A DNA stretch of 64,000 nt, from contig JACTMJ010000018.1 in assembly GCA_014584705.1 (NCBI GenBank), positions 1 through 64,000 on the forward strand, written 5' to 3'. The notes below the pieces were generated by a model, which saw only the letters and a program-made list of their open reading frames with translations, made no database searches and was not told the origin of the DNA. Within the stretch, counting starts at the first letter, position 1. Each line of letters begins with the position of its first letter. This document shows, one piece after another, positions 46,395-54,962 of the stretch. This stretch comes from Acidobacteriota bacterium (GTDB lineage Bacteria > Acidobacteriota > Terriglobia > Bryobacterales > Bryobacteraceae). Both the position numbers and the translations under genes were made by a program.

Positions 46395-46799
46395 CTACGC
46401 GGGTTCGCCGGGGTCTTGCTTCCAGGAGGCGGTGACTTTCGTCGAGATTCCGCCCCTAGGCGTGAACTCGCCGATTACATGGATTTCGAGCGGATCGAGC
46501 GCCTCCACCAGATCTCGCAACATGCGGTTAATGGCGTTCTCGTAAAAGATGCCGAGGTTTCTGTACGCCAGAATGTATAGCTTGAACGATTTCAGCTCAA
46601 AGCATCGTTCCGCCGGTTTATACCGGATGGTGAGCCGGCCGAAATCGGGAAGTCCGGTTTTCGGGCAAATGGAAGTGAACTCCGGCACCACAGTTTCAAT
46701 TTCATAGCCATGAAACTGGCTAGGCCAGGTTTCGATGGGGGGCAGCGGTGCGTCGATGCCGCTGCGCGCGTGGTCGTCTGTATAGCCTGTCGTGCTCAT
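46395..46799 (-). CDS. queF: 7-cyano-7-deazaguanine reductase QueF
   Basis: QueF reduces preQ0 to preQ1 with NADPH in queuosine synthesis. The 134-residue protein is the short unimodular type. The catalytic Cys and Asp are in SICPKTGLPDF, and the NADPH-site motif is ELKSFKLYILAYRN. Its ATG overlaps the stop of the TIGR00300 gene by 4 bases, so translation is coupled. Confidence 0.96.
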   Translation of the reverse strand: MSTTGYTDDHARSGIDAPLPPIETWPSQFHGYEIETVVPEFTSICPKTGLPDFGRLTIRYKPAERCFELKSFKLYILAYRNLGIFYENAINRMLRDLVEALDPLEIHVIGEFTPRGGISTKVTASWKQDPGEPA

Positions 46800-48085
46800 T
46801 TGCCGTTCTCCCCGGCCGTCTTGCCGTCGCTATCGCCCAGGCCCAGCGTGCGGGCCATCAACTCCAGGAACAACCCAACGTCCGTAACCACGGGAAGCAA
46901 CTGTCCCGTTCCCCGGTCGGAGACCTTTGTGGCCACGGCCGGGTTGATATCCACACAGATGATTTTCACCCAACTGGGCAGCATATTGCCGACGGCGATG
47001 GAATGCAGCATGGAGCCCAGACACAGCACCAGCCCGGCGTCGCGTAACTGTTGCGCGTAGAGGTCCTGCGCCTGATTCATGTCGGTGACCGTTTCCGGGA
47101 GCGGCCCATCGTCTCTCAAGCTGCCCGCCAGCACAAAGGGAACCTCCGCGCGCACGCACTCATAGAGAACGCCCTTGGTGAGCACGCCCTGCTCCACCGC
47201 CTGCCGAATGCCGCCGCTGTGATAAATGCGGTTGATTGCCCGCATGTGGTTGCGATGCCCGTGCTCTTCGAGCCGCCCATCGGCCAGCCGCACGCCCAGA
47301 GACGTGCCGAGCAGGGCCGCCTCAATATCGTGGACGCCGAGCGCATTGCCCGCGAGCAGCGCCTGCACATACCCGCCGCGAATGAGTTTGGAAACCGCTT
47401 TCACCCCGCCCGTGTGCACCACCACCGGCCCCGCTACGAGCACCACTTTCTTTCCCGCGGCGCGGGTTTGTTCGATCAGAGCCGCCGCCTGCTTTACCGC
47501 GGTTTCCACCTGCCGCTCCGAACTCACGCCGTTCGACATGAATGCAAACGCGGACCGGTCCCGGTCCTTGGGTTCGGGAATCACGCGGACACCCCGCAAA
47601 CCCACCACTACCTGGTCGCCCGCGCGCAGGTCCCGCAGCCTTCGGGCGTAGGCCTTACCGTCCCGCACCATCAGCATGGCGTCCATGCGCTGGTCTTCCA
47701 CGGTCACCCAGCGGCCGTCGATCCGCACCATGGTCCGGTGGTTGGTGGACGAGTAAAAATCTTCCGGCGCGCAGCGATCTTTCTCCACCGTCCGCAATGC
47801 CGCATCCTGAGCGTTTACCGGATAGCAGCCGACCGTGTTGAGATTCTGCAGCAGACGTTCCATCGCGTCTTCGGTGGGGGTTTCCACGCGCAACCGCAGA
47901 TAGGAGGGGTCCTCATTCGTACGGCCAATCCGGAATTCTTCCACTTCAAAGCGGCCGCCGAACTGCACCACTTCGTCAAACACCACTTCGAGAATCTGGG
48001 AATCGATCAGGTGGCCCTGGGCTTCCACCACTTCCTGATAAGGCAGTGGACCGGCGGGCGTGCTGCGATGGTTTGCTTCGTTCAT
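46796..48085 (-). CDS. TIGR00300-family protein (LOR/SDH domain)
   Basis: This 429-residue protein matches the LOR/SDH bifunctional-domain family. The N-terminal part has LIDSQILEVVFDEVVQFGGRF, typical of the LOR/SDH domain. The C-terminal part is a Rossmann-like domain with VVLVAGPVVVHTGG, LLAGNALGVHDIE and the SLGVRLADG strand. Relatives are the C-terminal half of cyanobacterial AgrE/ArgZ and archaeal proteins reported as ornithine cyclodeaminases. An NAD-dependent ornithine-to-proline reaction is therefore possible but unproven here. I chose the ATG at 48085; the frame is open to 48199. The gene is translationally coupled to queF. Confidence 0.85.
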   Translation of the reverse strand: MNEANHRSTPAGPLPYQEVVEAQGHLIDSQILEVVFDEVVQFGGRFEVEEFRIGRTNEDPSYLRLRVETPTEDAMERLLQNLNTVGCYPVNAQDAALRTVEKDRCAPEDFYSSTNHRTMVRIDGRWVTVEDQRMDAMLMVRDGKAYARRLRDLRAGDQVVVGLRGVRVIPEPKDRDRSAFAFMSNGVSSERQVETAVKQAAALIEQTRAAGKKVVLVAGPVVVHTGGVKAVSKLIRGGYVQALLAGNALGVHDIEAALLGTSLGVRLADGRLEEHGHRNHMRAINRIYHSGGIRQAVEQGVLTKGVLYECVRAEVPFVLAGSLRDDGPLPETVTDMNQAQDLYAQQLRDAGLVLCLGSMLHSIAVGNMLPSWVKIICVDINPAVATKVSDRGTGQLLPVVTDVGLFLELMARTLGLGDSDGKTAGENGK

Positions 48086-48208
48086 GAAATTGAGGTCTCG
48101 CGACACCGCGGGCGGAGGTGCTCCCCAAAAATCGCACGCGGAGAGGGGGATAGAAACGGAGAGCGGAGTGCCGGAGAAATGGGCCGGCGCTCCGCTCATT
48201 TCACTGGG

Positions 48209-49393
48209 TCAGGCCTGCACCAGGAAGATGGGCAAGCCCACTTTGTTGGCGTAGTTGGGGCGCATCCGGTCCGCGTTATACATAGTCTCGATTTCCACGG
48301 CCCTTGGGCCCAACTTCGGATCGGGGATCGAAACCATGGCGTACTTGCCACCGGAAATCGCGGTCATCAGGCCGCTCTTGCCCTGGTGGATGGCATCGAT
48401 CGCCATATTGCCGAAAGTGGTCGCCACCATCTTGTCGATAAAATCCGGCTCGCCGCTGCGAAGGTCGTAGGTGAGGTCGCTCACCACGGTTTCTTCCTTC
48501 ACCTTGGACTTGATGTATTCGCTCAGATCTTCGCCGACGTTGGCCTTCTTGCGGTGGCCATAGGCGTCCGCCTCGCCATAGTGCTTCACTTCATAGCCGT
48601 CCCACTCGGCGCCCTCGGAGAGTACCACCAGCGAATAGTTGCTCGGGTTCAGGCTCTTATCCCGCAGCAGCAGGTCCACCAGCTTGTCGACATTGAAGCG
48701 AAATTCCGGAATGCAGCAGCGGATAGAGGTGACGTAGGCGGTGTAAAGAGCGGTGTGCCCGGCATCGCGCCCGAACACCCGGAAGATGCCGATGCGTTCG
48801 TGAGAGCCGATGGTCGTGCGCTGGCGCTGGATCGCGTCCGTGGCGCGGGTGATGGCCGTCGAAAAGCCGATGCAATACTCCGTGTTGCGGACGTCGTTAT
48901 CCATCGTCTTTGGAATCGCAATCACCTTGAAGCCCAGTTCGTGCAGGTGGGCGGCGTAGCTCAGGGTATCGTCGCCGCCGATGCACACCAGATAGTCGAG
49001 GCGCAGATCCTCGAGCGTCTTCAGCACCTTCTTGCTGAGGTCGTAGGCTTCAAACGTGGAGCCGCTCTTGGTGATCTGCCGTTTCGGGTAATCCGCCGCG
49101 TTGAGGAACTCCGGCACGGACTTCATCTTCGACGGGTTAGTGCGGCTGCTGTGGAGAAACGTGCCACCCGTGCGGTCAATGGTGCGCGTATTCTCCCTGT
49201 TCAGGGGGAGGATATAGCGCTGGGTGCTCGCAAAATCTTCGAGGTCTACATGGGTAAGGCCTTCCCAGCCCCGGCGGATACCCACCACTTCGATGTCGTG
49301 CTCGCTCCCGCGATAGACGACGCCCTTGATTACCGAATTCAAACCGGGCACGTCGCCGCCGCCCGTCAGGATGCCAATCCGTTTGATGGCCAT
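48209..49393 (-). CDS. pfp: 6-phosphofructokinase, PPi-type motifs
   Basis: The enzyme phosphorylates fructose-6-phosphate at C1. The 394-residue protein starts IGILTGGGDVPGLN. The donor-site motifs are GGDDT (Asp instead of the Gly of ATP enzymes) and PKTMDND (Lys), the pair linked to pyrophosphate as phosphate donor in the mixed-substrate group III PFKs. The assignment of PPi rests on these two residues. AAGGAGA lies 10 bases before the ATG at 49393. It lies 123 bases upstream of the TIGR00300 gene on the same strand. Confidence 0.9.
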   Translation of the reverse strand: MAIKRIGILTGGGDVPGLNSVIKGVVYRGSEHDIEVVGIRRGWEGLTHVDLEDFASTQRYILPLNRENTRTIDRTGGTFLHSSRTNPSKMKSVPEFLNAADYPKRQITKSGSTFEAYDLSKKVLKTLEDLRLDYLVCIGGDDTLSYAAHLHELGFKVIAIPKTMDNDVRNTEYCIGFSTAITRATDAIQRQRTTIGSHERIGIFRVFGRDAGHTALYTAYVTSIRCCIPEFRFNVDKLVDLLLRDKSLNPSNYSLVVLSEGAEWDGYEVKHYGEADAYGHRKKANVGEDLSEYIKSKVKEETVVSDLTYDLRSGEPDFIDKMVATTFGNMAIDAIHQGKSGLMTAISGGKYAMVSIPDPKLGPRAVEIETMYNADRMRPNYANKVGLPIFLVQA

Positions 49394-49839
49394 ACGTTGC
49401 TGTCTCCTTGGTTGCCGGCGCAATCGCCGCTCGTTCGCGGCAGGCGGCTAAGCTCACCGGTTGCGCGCATGCCCCCGTCCAATTCCGTTGGGACATGCGT
49501 GGCCGGGTATTGCGCAGGGTTCCCCGGCATTTTCCGATTGCGCCAAAGCCTATTGTATCGCCCCTCCCGGCCTGGAGTCTGCCATTTCATGGGAAAAGCT
49601 CGGCGGAGGAATGCGTGGTCGCGCAGGCGGGGCGTCAGATCATAGAGGAAGGCGCGAGGGCGGGGAACGGCGTCTGTTCGGAGGAGTGCGCGGGACGCCA
49701 GGGAACAAGACTCGGGCGCGCGTTAACTTTCCGGGTGGGAGGCTTCCGCAAGGCGTAGCGGTTCAAACCGCGCGGGATTCCGGAACATCGGTTCCGGTCC
49801 GAACTCGCGCCTTGCGCGGAAGCCTCGTATCCGGCCGCG
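49394..49839. other. gene-free stretch upstream of pfp
   Basis: No gene is supported; long frames on the plus strand lack ribosome sites and family similarity. The right-hand 85 bases hold the cruciform at 49741-49824. Confidence 0.45.
49741..49824. repeat. three-helix cruciform element
   Basis: GGCTTCCGCAAGGCG (49741-49755) pairs with CGCCTTGCGCGGAAGCC (49808-49824) with a two-base bulge. Inside are two perfect hairpins: GCGGT-TCAA-ACCGC (49758-49771) and CCGGAAC-ATCG-GTTCCGG (49780-49797). It begins 15 bases after the stop of the PEP-CTERM gene, in its 3' untranslated region. It has no T-run, so it is not a simple terminator. It could be a REP/MITE-like palindrome or an RNA stabiliser. Confidence 0.7.
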
Positions 49840-50553
49840 CTATGCGTTCTTGTGGCTCTTGCCGCGGCGTCGAAGAAGGATTGCGGCGAGCGCCGGCGCG
49901 AGCAGCGCGAGCGTCGCCGGTTCTGGCACTTCACTTCCGTTCTCAACGCCGTCGATCCACAAATCGGAGGGGGCAATATTGTCGGTGGCATTTACGACAC
50001 CGAAATACAACGTGTAGTTGCCGGTCTGAGTGATGGAGATGGTTTGGGTAGTCCAGCCACTGATATCGCTTTCGGCTGCCCGAACATCCTCAATGCTGGC
50101 CAATCGAGTGAGAACGGTGGGGTTCGATTCGAACTGGACGCCGAAGAAGGACCAATCGTCAACAGGGGCTCCCGCGTCCAGGCCAACGAAGTTCCAGCGG
50201 AACTGAAGCACATCCCCCGCATTGGCAAAAGTGCTTTGCCAGAGCAGGGCTCCGTCAGTAGGAGTTATGCCACCGTTAGAGGCAGCCAATGTTGCAGTGT
50301 CAATGGACATCTGTGTCGCTATCGTGTCGCTGGAAGTGCCCTGGGAGATCAAGCGCGCGGCGTAAAGCCCCGTGTCGGGAGAAACGAAGGCAATCTCCAC
50401 GTAACCATAGCCCGTCGAAGCGGATACGTCGCCGGTGGCGCTCCAATCGGCCAAGTCCCCGCTCTCAAACCCGCCATTCAGGATCGCTGCGCTTGCAAGT
50501 CCGGATACCAGGACGACGGACGCCAAAATACGAGAACAATATCGCCAAAACAT
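49840..50553 (-). CDS. PEP-CTERM sorting-domain exported protein
   Basis: A signal peptide (ILASVVLVSGLASA) leads to a beta-sandwich domain of carbohydrate-binding style that starts ILNGGFESGDLADW and contains DDWSFFGVQF and GNYTLYFGVVN. The C-terminus is VPEPATLALLAPALAAILLR, then RRGKS: the PEP motif, helix and basic tail recognised by exosortase. GGGAG lies about 9 bases before the ATG at 50553; a GTG at 50568 is an alternative. Sorting needs an exosortase elsewhere in the genome. Related proteins are linked to exopolysaccharide and biofilm matrix. Confidence 0.9.
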   Translation of the reverse strand: MFWRYCSRILASVVLVSGLASAAILNGGFESGDLADWSATGDVSASTGYGYVEIAFVSPDTGLYAARLISQGTSSDTIATQMSIDTATLAASNGGITPTDGALLWQSTFANAGDVLQFRWNFVGLDAGAPVDDWSFFGVQFESNPTVLTRLASIEDVRAAESDISGWTTQTISITQTGNYTLYFGVVNATDNIAPSDLWIDGVENGSEVPEPATLALLAPALAAILLRRRGKSHKNA

Positions 50554-50955
50554 GCTTTTTTCTCCCACTCCGAGTGAGATCCTCCTGTTCCGATCGTCGC
50601 TACGGTTGACACAGGTGAATCCCCGATGACGCTACACTGAATAAGCAACACTACCATGAATCATTGGCGTTGAATTTTCAATAATTTCGGAGTAAAGCCT
50701 CAAGCTGCTTCGACCTCAATCGCACAGGTTTGGAATCTTATCTGGTTGGATAAACGGGCGCGGCAAGTCTTGCGCCACGAGTCGCGAAACCCTGAAATTC
50801 CGTTGATATCCCGCCACGCGCGAGGCTCGGATTACAGTACCCCAGGGCAAATTCGAAGTCTGTTCAAAAATGAGAAAGTATTGGGTTTTGGAGGGCGCTG
50901 AACCAAAAATCCAAAGGCCGCGTGCGCTTCACTACATTTGGCCACCGCTATCGGC
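50554..50955. other. intergenic stretch between PEP-CTERM and DUF707 genes
   Basis: There is no gene. The half next to 50560-50700 is AT-rich and should hold the PEP-CTERM gene promoter (minus strand). Nothing else is recognised. Confidence 0.45.
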
Positions 50956-51867
50956 CTACTGGGCGACTTGTGGCGGATGCCTTTCTTGCTGCGTGCGCCT
51001 TTTCACCTGCTGCCAAACCGCGCTCAAGAACATTGGAACCAGATACCGCCTTCCGATCCGCATCCTGGGCATGGAGCGAAGGAGTGAAAGGACGTACAAT
51101 CCCAGGATGAGCGCACGATTCCGTACGCTCCGGCCAGAGGGAAGCACACCTTCATGGATCTCATAGCGGCGTTCCGCGATTCCGTATCTCTCTTCGATGG
51201 AATGGACTTCGTCCCAGGCCGAGAGTCCCGCACTTTTCACGACGTCATAGAACTTCCCACCACCCACGGGCCGTGTGTGCGTCATTTGCACTTCGTCGAT
51301 CACGGCGATCACAAGCCCGGCGGGTGAGAGAATTCTTGCCCAGGCAAAATCCAGGCCCCAGCCGCTGAGAACGCCATTCATCGTGGGGAGCACCGTCCAG
51401 AGGGCATCCGTGCTCAAGCAGGGCGCCATAATCTCAACGAACGAGGTGTACCGGAGTTGAAAACCCGGGCAATGAAGAGTGACCGGGTGAGAGAAGTAAC
51501 TGTCGGGCGTCAGGGAGGGCTGCGCCAGCTTCAGTTTTCGTTCCCGGCACACGTCGAACATCCGATTGATTTCCTGGCAGCGAATGCGCAGGTCCTCGTC
51601 AGGAAGCCAGACGAAGTCGTACTGGCGAATGAGATCTTCGTGCGCCCGAATGAAATCGTGGAGGCCCTGCATCTTTAGGCCCTTGCTGTCGATGCGCAGC
51701 CAATCGCCTCCCCGGAAGATGTCGGGGTCATCATCAAAATAGTTAATGATGAAGTCCCAATTCCGCGTCTCGCCCGCGCCTTCCAGCCAGCACTCGTGAA
51801 TGGAGGAATCGCCCGCTCGCAGAAGCACGAGATTGCGGCGCTGATTTCGTGACTGCGGAGAGCTCAT
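50956..51867 (-). CDS. DUF707-family putative glycosyltransferase
   Basis: The 303-residue protein follows the DUF707 pattern: NYFDDDPDIFRGGDW, a metal-type acidic motif in WLPDEDLRI, LAQPSLTPDSYFSHPVT, RYTSFVEIMAPCLS, GWGLDFAW and THTRPVGGG. DUF707 proteins resemble GT-A glycosyltransferases and occur in glycan clusters. Its start overlaps the methyltransferase stop by 4 bases, so the pair is an operon. The C-terminus is basic and amphipathic and may associate with the membrane. Confidence 0.85.
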   Translation of the reverse strand: MSSPQSRNQRRNLVLLRAGDSSIHECWLEGAGETRNWDFIINYFDDDPDIFRGGDWLRIDSKGLKMQGLHDFIRAHEDLIRQYDFVWLPDEDLRIRCQEINRMFDVCRERKLKLAQPSLTPDSYFSHPVTLHCPGFQLRYTSFVEIMAPCLSTDALWTVLPTMNGVLSGWGLDFAWARILSPAGLVIAVIDEVQMTHTRPVGGGKFYDVVKSAGLSAWDEVHSIEERYGIAERRYEIHEGVLPSGRSVRNRALILGLYVLSLLRSMPRMRIGRRYLVPMFLSAVWQQVKRRTQQERHPPQVAQ

Positions 51868-52553
51868 GCATTCCTTCCTCCGCTTTCCGCCCGCGATTCG
51901 TCATCGGCGTTGCGTGCGCAGTTCAGCACAAACTGAAATGCGAAAAGCGAAGGCCATCCGTGGGCCAGCATTCGCCGGACCGGGGAAGGGAAAACTCGCC
52001 ATGGCCCATATTCCGGCGGCATGTAGTCCCATGCTAGCACAGTAAGGCCGCAATCCCGCACGAGTTCTCCGGCAGTGTCCTTCGTAAAGAAACGCAGATG
52101 GGTCTTATCCAGGATTCCGTATTCGGTATATCGAAAAAGACCCAGCACGACCTTAATGCGCACAAAGAGGAAGAGGAAATTGGGGAGAGAGATCAGCACG
52201 CGGCCATCGCGGCTCAAATAACGCTGAAGATAGCGGAGGACCTGTTCCGGATTCCTCAGATGCTCCAGCACATCGCCAAAAATCAGAACGTCAAACGAGG
52301 CGTCCGCCTCAGGCAGTTCCGGCAATTCTTCGAGATTGGCGAGATGCACGCCGTCACAGCGGCTCCGCGCGATCTCCGCCATCTCGGGGTTAAACTCGAC
52401 GCCCACCACCCGGCATCCCAGATGCTCCCGCAACCAGGCTCCCCGCCGGCCGGTTGCGCAGCCGATATCAAGCACCCTCGATTTCGGCGGGACGTAGCGC
52501 AAAAGCACGGTATTGCCACTGCTGTCATACCAGGTCATCGCGTTGGTATTCAT
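51864..52553 (-). CDS. class I SAM-dependent methyltransferase
   Basis: The 229-residue protein has motif I VLDIGCATGRRGAWL, an acidic strand end GVEFNPE, and FDVLIFGDVLEHLRNPEQV, the Methyltransf_23-type pattern seen in glycan-modifying enzymes. LDKTHLRFFTKDTA is also typical. It is the first gene of a two-gene unit with the DUF707 protein and probably methylates a sugar of a surface glycan. Confidence 0.88.
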   Translation of the reverse strand: MNTNAMTWYDSSGNTVLLRYVPPKSRVLDIGCATGRRGAWLREHLGCRVVGVEFNPEMAEIARSRCDGVHLANLEELPELPEADASFDVLIFGDVLEHLRNPEQVLRYLQRYLSRDGRVLISLPNFLFLFVRIKVVLGLFRYTEYGILDKTHLRFFTKDTAGELVRDCGLTVLAWDYMPPEYGPWRVFPSPVRRMLAHGWPSLFAFQFVLNCARNADDESRAESGGRNA

Positions 52554-52718
52554 GGCATATAGATTCCCTGCGATAGATTTCGGTGTTGCTCACGCCAGGG
52601 GGCGGTTGAGCCGATATCCCATCCTAATTACAAACATGCATGTCTTGCTTGTCTGGTTAGACAAGCCTAACATGATTGCCAAGGTTCAGGATGTGAATTT
52701 ACGCGCGGGATCGGCCTC

Positions 52719-53522
52719 TCAGACTTCGCTGTACGGGGAACCCATTCGAATGGCGGCAGGCCGCGGCGACGGAGTGAAGCTGCGATGCGATTCGGGGGAA
52801 GGCGCTTGTGGCAGGAGATCTTCCCGCAAGTTCACGACATCTCCGCATACCCAGATGGCGGGGGATTCCACCTCGACCGCGCCTTCCGCGATGGAACCGA
52901 GCGTGGTGACCACCACACGCTCCCGGGGTGTGGAACCGCGTTCGATGAAGGCGCAAGGCTGGTGGGCGGGACGGCCGGAATCGATCAGCGCCCGCGCGAT
53001 GCGTTGGCGGTCGGCTACCCCCATCAGAATCACCAGCGTATCGATACCCAGGAAGCCATTCCAGTCCTCCCGGAAGCGGTCGCGATCCCGTCCGGTGACC
53101 ACCGCGAAAGAGCGGGCGACGCCACGAGAGGTGAGCGGAATCGCGGCCAACGAGGGAACGGCGACGGCCGAACTGATGCCGGGCACCACCTCGACGGCGA
53201 CGCCAAGGCGCGCGAGGTAAGCCCACTCTTCGCCGCCCCGCCCGAAGACCATCGGATCGCCGCCCTTCAGGCGAACGATCACGCCGCCGCGCAAGGCCTT
53301 GAGCGTGAGTTCGCCAAAGATGCGCTGCTGGATTTCTTCCGCGCAGCCCTTCTCTTTGCCGACGTAGACGAGTTCCGCACCGGGTTTGGCCAGAGCGAAA
53401 ATCTCCGGGTTCACCAGGCGGTCGTAGAGAATCACGTCCGCCTGGCCAATCAGCCGGGCGGCTTTGATGGTGAGGAGATCGGGATCGCCCGGTCCCGCGC
53501 CCACTAGGTATACTTTGGCCAT
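52719..53522 (-). CDS. cobA: uroporphyrinogen-III C-methyltransferase
   Basis: SUMT adds two methyl groups to uroporphyrinogen III to give precorrin-2, the precursor of siroheme and cobalamin. Motifs are VGAGPGDPDLLTI, DRLV, RLKGGDPMVFGRGGEE and PGISSAVAVPS. It is the last gene of the sulfate-assimilation unit; with the precorrin-2 dehydrogenase at 54272 it supplies siroheme for sulfite reductase. The sulfite reductase itself is not in the window. Confidence 0.97.
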   Translation of the reverse strand: MAKVYLVGAGPGDPDLLTIKAARLIGQADVILYDRLVNPEIFALAKPGAELVYVGKEKGCAEEIQQRIFGELTLKALRGGVIVRLKGGDPMVFGRGGEEWAYLARLGVAVEVVPGISSAVAVPSLAAIPLTSRGVARSFAVVTGRDRDRFREDWNGFLGIDTLVILMGVADRQRIARALIDSGRPAHQPCAFIERGSTPRERVVVTTLGSIAEGAVEVESPAIWVCGDVVNLREDLLPQAPSPESHRSFTPSPRPAAIRMGSPYSEV

Positions 53523-53540
53523 CGCAATTCGCCCCCGCCG

Positions 53541-54233
53541 TTACTTTGCTTCCGTGAAAGTGTGAATGCCGCACTCGAGCTTCTTGCCGCCCCAACGGCC
53601 GGAGCGGAGATCGTCGCCGCTGGGCAATGCGGTACAGGGCGCGCAGCCGATGCTGGTGTAGCCTTGTTCGTAAAGCGGAAGGGCTTCGATCTCATGGATC
53701 TTCAAATAGGCCCATACGTCCTTCCACGACCACGCCGCGACGGGGCTCACCTTAAACAGTTCCTCGCCGGTGGGAAGCCGGTGGAGTTCCGCGGCATGCA
53801 TGTTCGCGCGCGTGGGCGACTGCTCCCGGCGAAGGCCCGTGAACCACGTCTTGTAGTGGCGCAGCCCCTCCCAGAGAGGGCCCACCTTGCGAATCTCACA
53901 GCAGCGTGTGGGATTCGTCCGGTTCAGAATTCCGAACTGGCTTTCCTGCTCCGCGACGCTCATTTCGGCCTGGAGATTGACGAGGTTGAGGTTCCACTCG
54001 CGGGCCAGCTTATCGCGATAGGCGAGCGTTTCCGGGAAGTGATAGCCGGTTTCCAGGAAAAGCACCGGAATCGCCGGATTGCGTTGGAGCAGGAGATGCA
54101 GCACCGCCACGTCCTCGGCCTGAAAACTGCACGTGAAGCAGGCGGGTTCGGGTAATTCGGCGGCCGAGCGATCCACGATCGCATCGGCATCTAGGTTATC
54201 CCAGAGAGTGAGTTGAGCCTTATCCGGTAGCAT
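53541..54233 (-). CDS. cysH: adenylyl-sulfate (APS) reductase, iron-sulfur type
   Basis: The enzyme reduces activated sulfate to sulfite. The CC pair (TRCCEIRK) and the CxxC (IGCAPC) match the ligands of the 4Fe-4S cluster that separates APS reductases from cluster-free PAPS reductases. The catalytic Cys is in ECGIH near the C-terminus. The PP-loop-like start is FTCSFQAEDVAVL. AAAAGG lies 5 bases before the ATG at 54233; the frame is open to 54269. The APS specificity fits with the missing APS kinase P-loop in the CysN protein of the same unit. Confidence 0.96.
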   Translation of the reverse strand: MLPDKAQLTLWDNLDADAIVDRSAAELPEPACFTCSFQAEDVAVLHLLLQRNPAIPVLFLETGYHFPETLAYRDKLAREWNLNLVNLQAEMSVAEQESQFGILNRTNPTRCCEIRKVGPLWEGLRHYKTWFTGLRREQSPTRANMHAAELHRLPTGEELFKVSPVAAWSWKDVWAYLKIHEIEALPLYEQGYTSIGCAPCTALPSGDDLRSGRWGGKKLECGIHTFTEAK

Positions 54234-54271
54234 GCAAACCTTTTCCGGAACCGATGGGTTCCTCCCCAAAT

Positions 54272-54940
54272 TCAGACCGCCGCCGCGGCGCTTGCCTCGT
54301 GGACCCCGGCCGCCTGGAGCAGATTCTCAAACAAATGCCGGGCATCGCCAGCGCGGTCGGCTTTGAGCAGGTCGAGGATCTCGGAATCGACGATGCGATA
54401 CCAGAGGCTGCGCCGTTCGGAGAAGTCCGGCAATTGAGACGTGATGACGCCCCGGTATTCCGCCGCCAGACGCAGAAACGCCGCGTATTCCGGCCCCAGA
54501 TCGTTGCCGAAACGCTCACGCAGCCGGACGGCGAGCGCGGGCGCCGCGCCGGAGGTGCTGATAGCCAGCACCAGATCGCCCTGTCGATGCACCGAAGGGA
54601 AAATGAACTGGCAATGCGGCGGGTCGTCGAGCGCGTTGAAGAGCACGCCGTACTCTTCCGCTTCCCGGAAGATCTCCGCATTCGTGCCGCGATCGTCGGG
54701 CGCGGCGACCGCCAGAAAATAGCCCTTGAGATCGCCCGGGTGATAGTCCCGGCGGATCCATTCGATCTCGCCAAGCAGGGCGGCTTCCGTGAGTTCATCC
54801 ACCATCGTCGAGGCGAGAACCGTTACCCGCGCACCGCAGGCCGCAAGGCTCATCGCTTTTTCCGCGGCGTGCCGGTTACCGCCGATCACCAGGCAGTGGC
54901 GGCGTTCCAGGTTCAGAAAAATGGGGAAATAGCTGGGCAT
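54272..54940 (-). CDS. precorrin-2 dehydrogenase/sirohydrochlorin ferrochelatase
   Basis: This is the N-terminal half of CysG as a separate protein (Met8/SirC type). It oxidises precorrin-2 with NAD and may insert iron. YFPIFLNLERRHCLVIGGNR is the NAD-binding start; LAVAAPDDRGTNAEI, LFNALDD and ISTSGAAPALAVRLRERF are family motifs. I chose the ATG at 54940; the frame is open to 55063 but the extra part overlaps cysN. The C-terminal extension after about residue 150 is helical. Confidence 0.93.
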   Translation of the reverse strand: MPSYFPIFLNLERRHCLVIGGNRHAAEKAMSLAACGARVTVLASTMVDELTEAALLGEIEWIRRDYHPGDLKGYFLAVAAPDDRGTNAEIFREAEEYGVLFNALDDPPHCQFIFPSVHRQGDLVLAISTSGAAPALAVRLRERFGNDLGPEYAAFLRLAAEYRGVITSQLPDFSERRSLWYRIVDSEILDLLKADRAGDARHLFENLLQAAGVHEASAAAAV

Positions 54941-54962
54941 CGGACGTCCTGGCTTTCCTTCC

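Noticed and set aside
47051-49645. 864-codon plus-strand frame
   Set aside because: It is antisense to the well-defined TIGR00300 and pfp genes and rich in His/Arg/Val shadow sequence.
49461-50033. Plus-strand frame of 190 codons
   Set aside because: No ribosome site; it runs through the cruciform and into the antisense of the PEP-CTERM gene.
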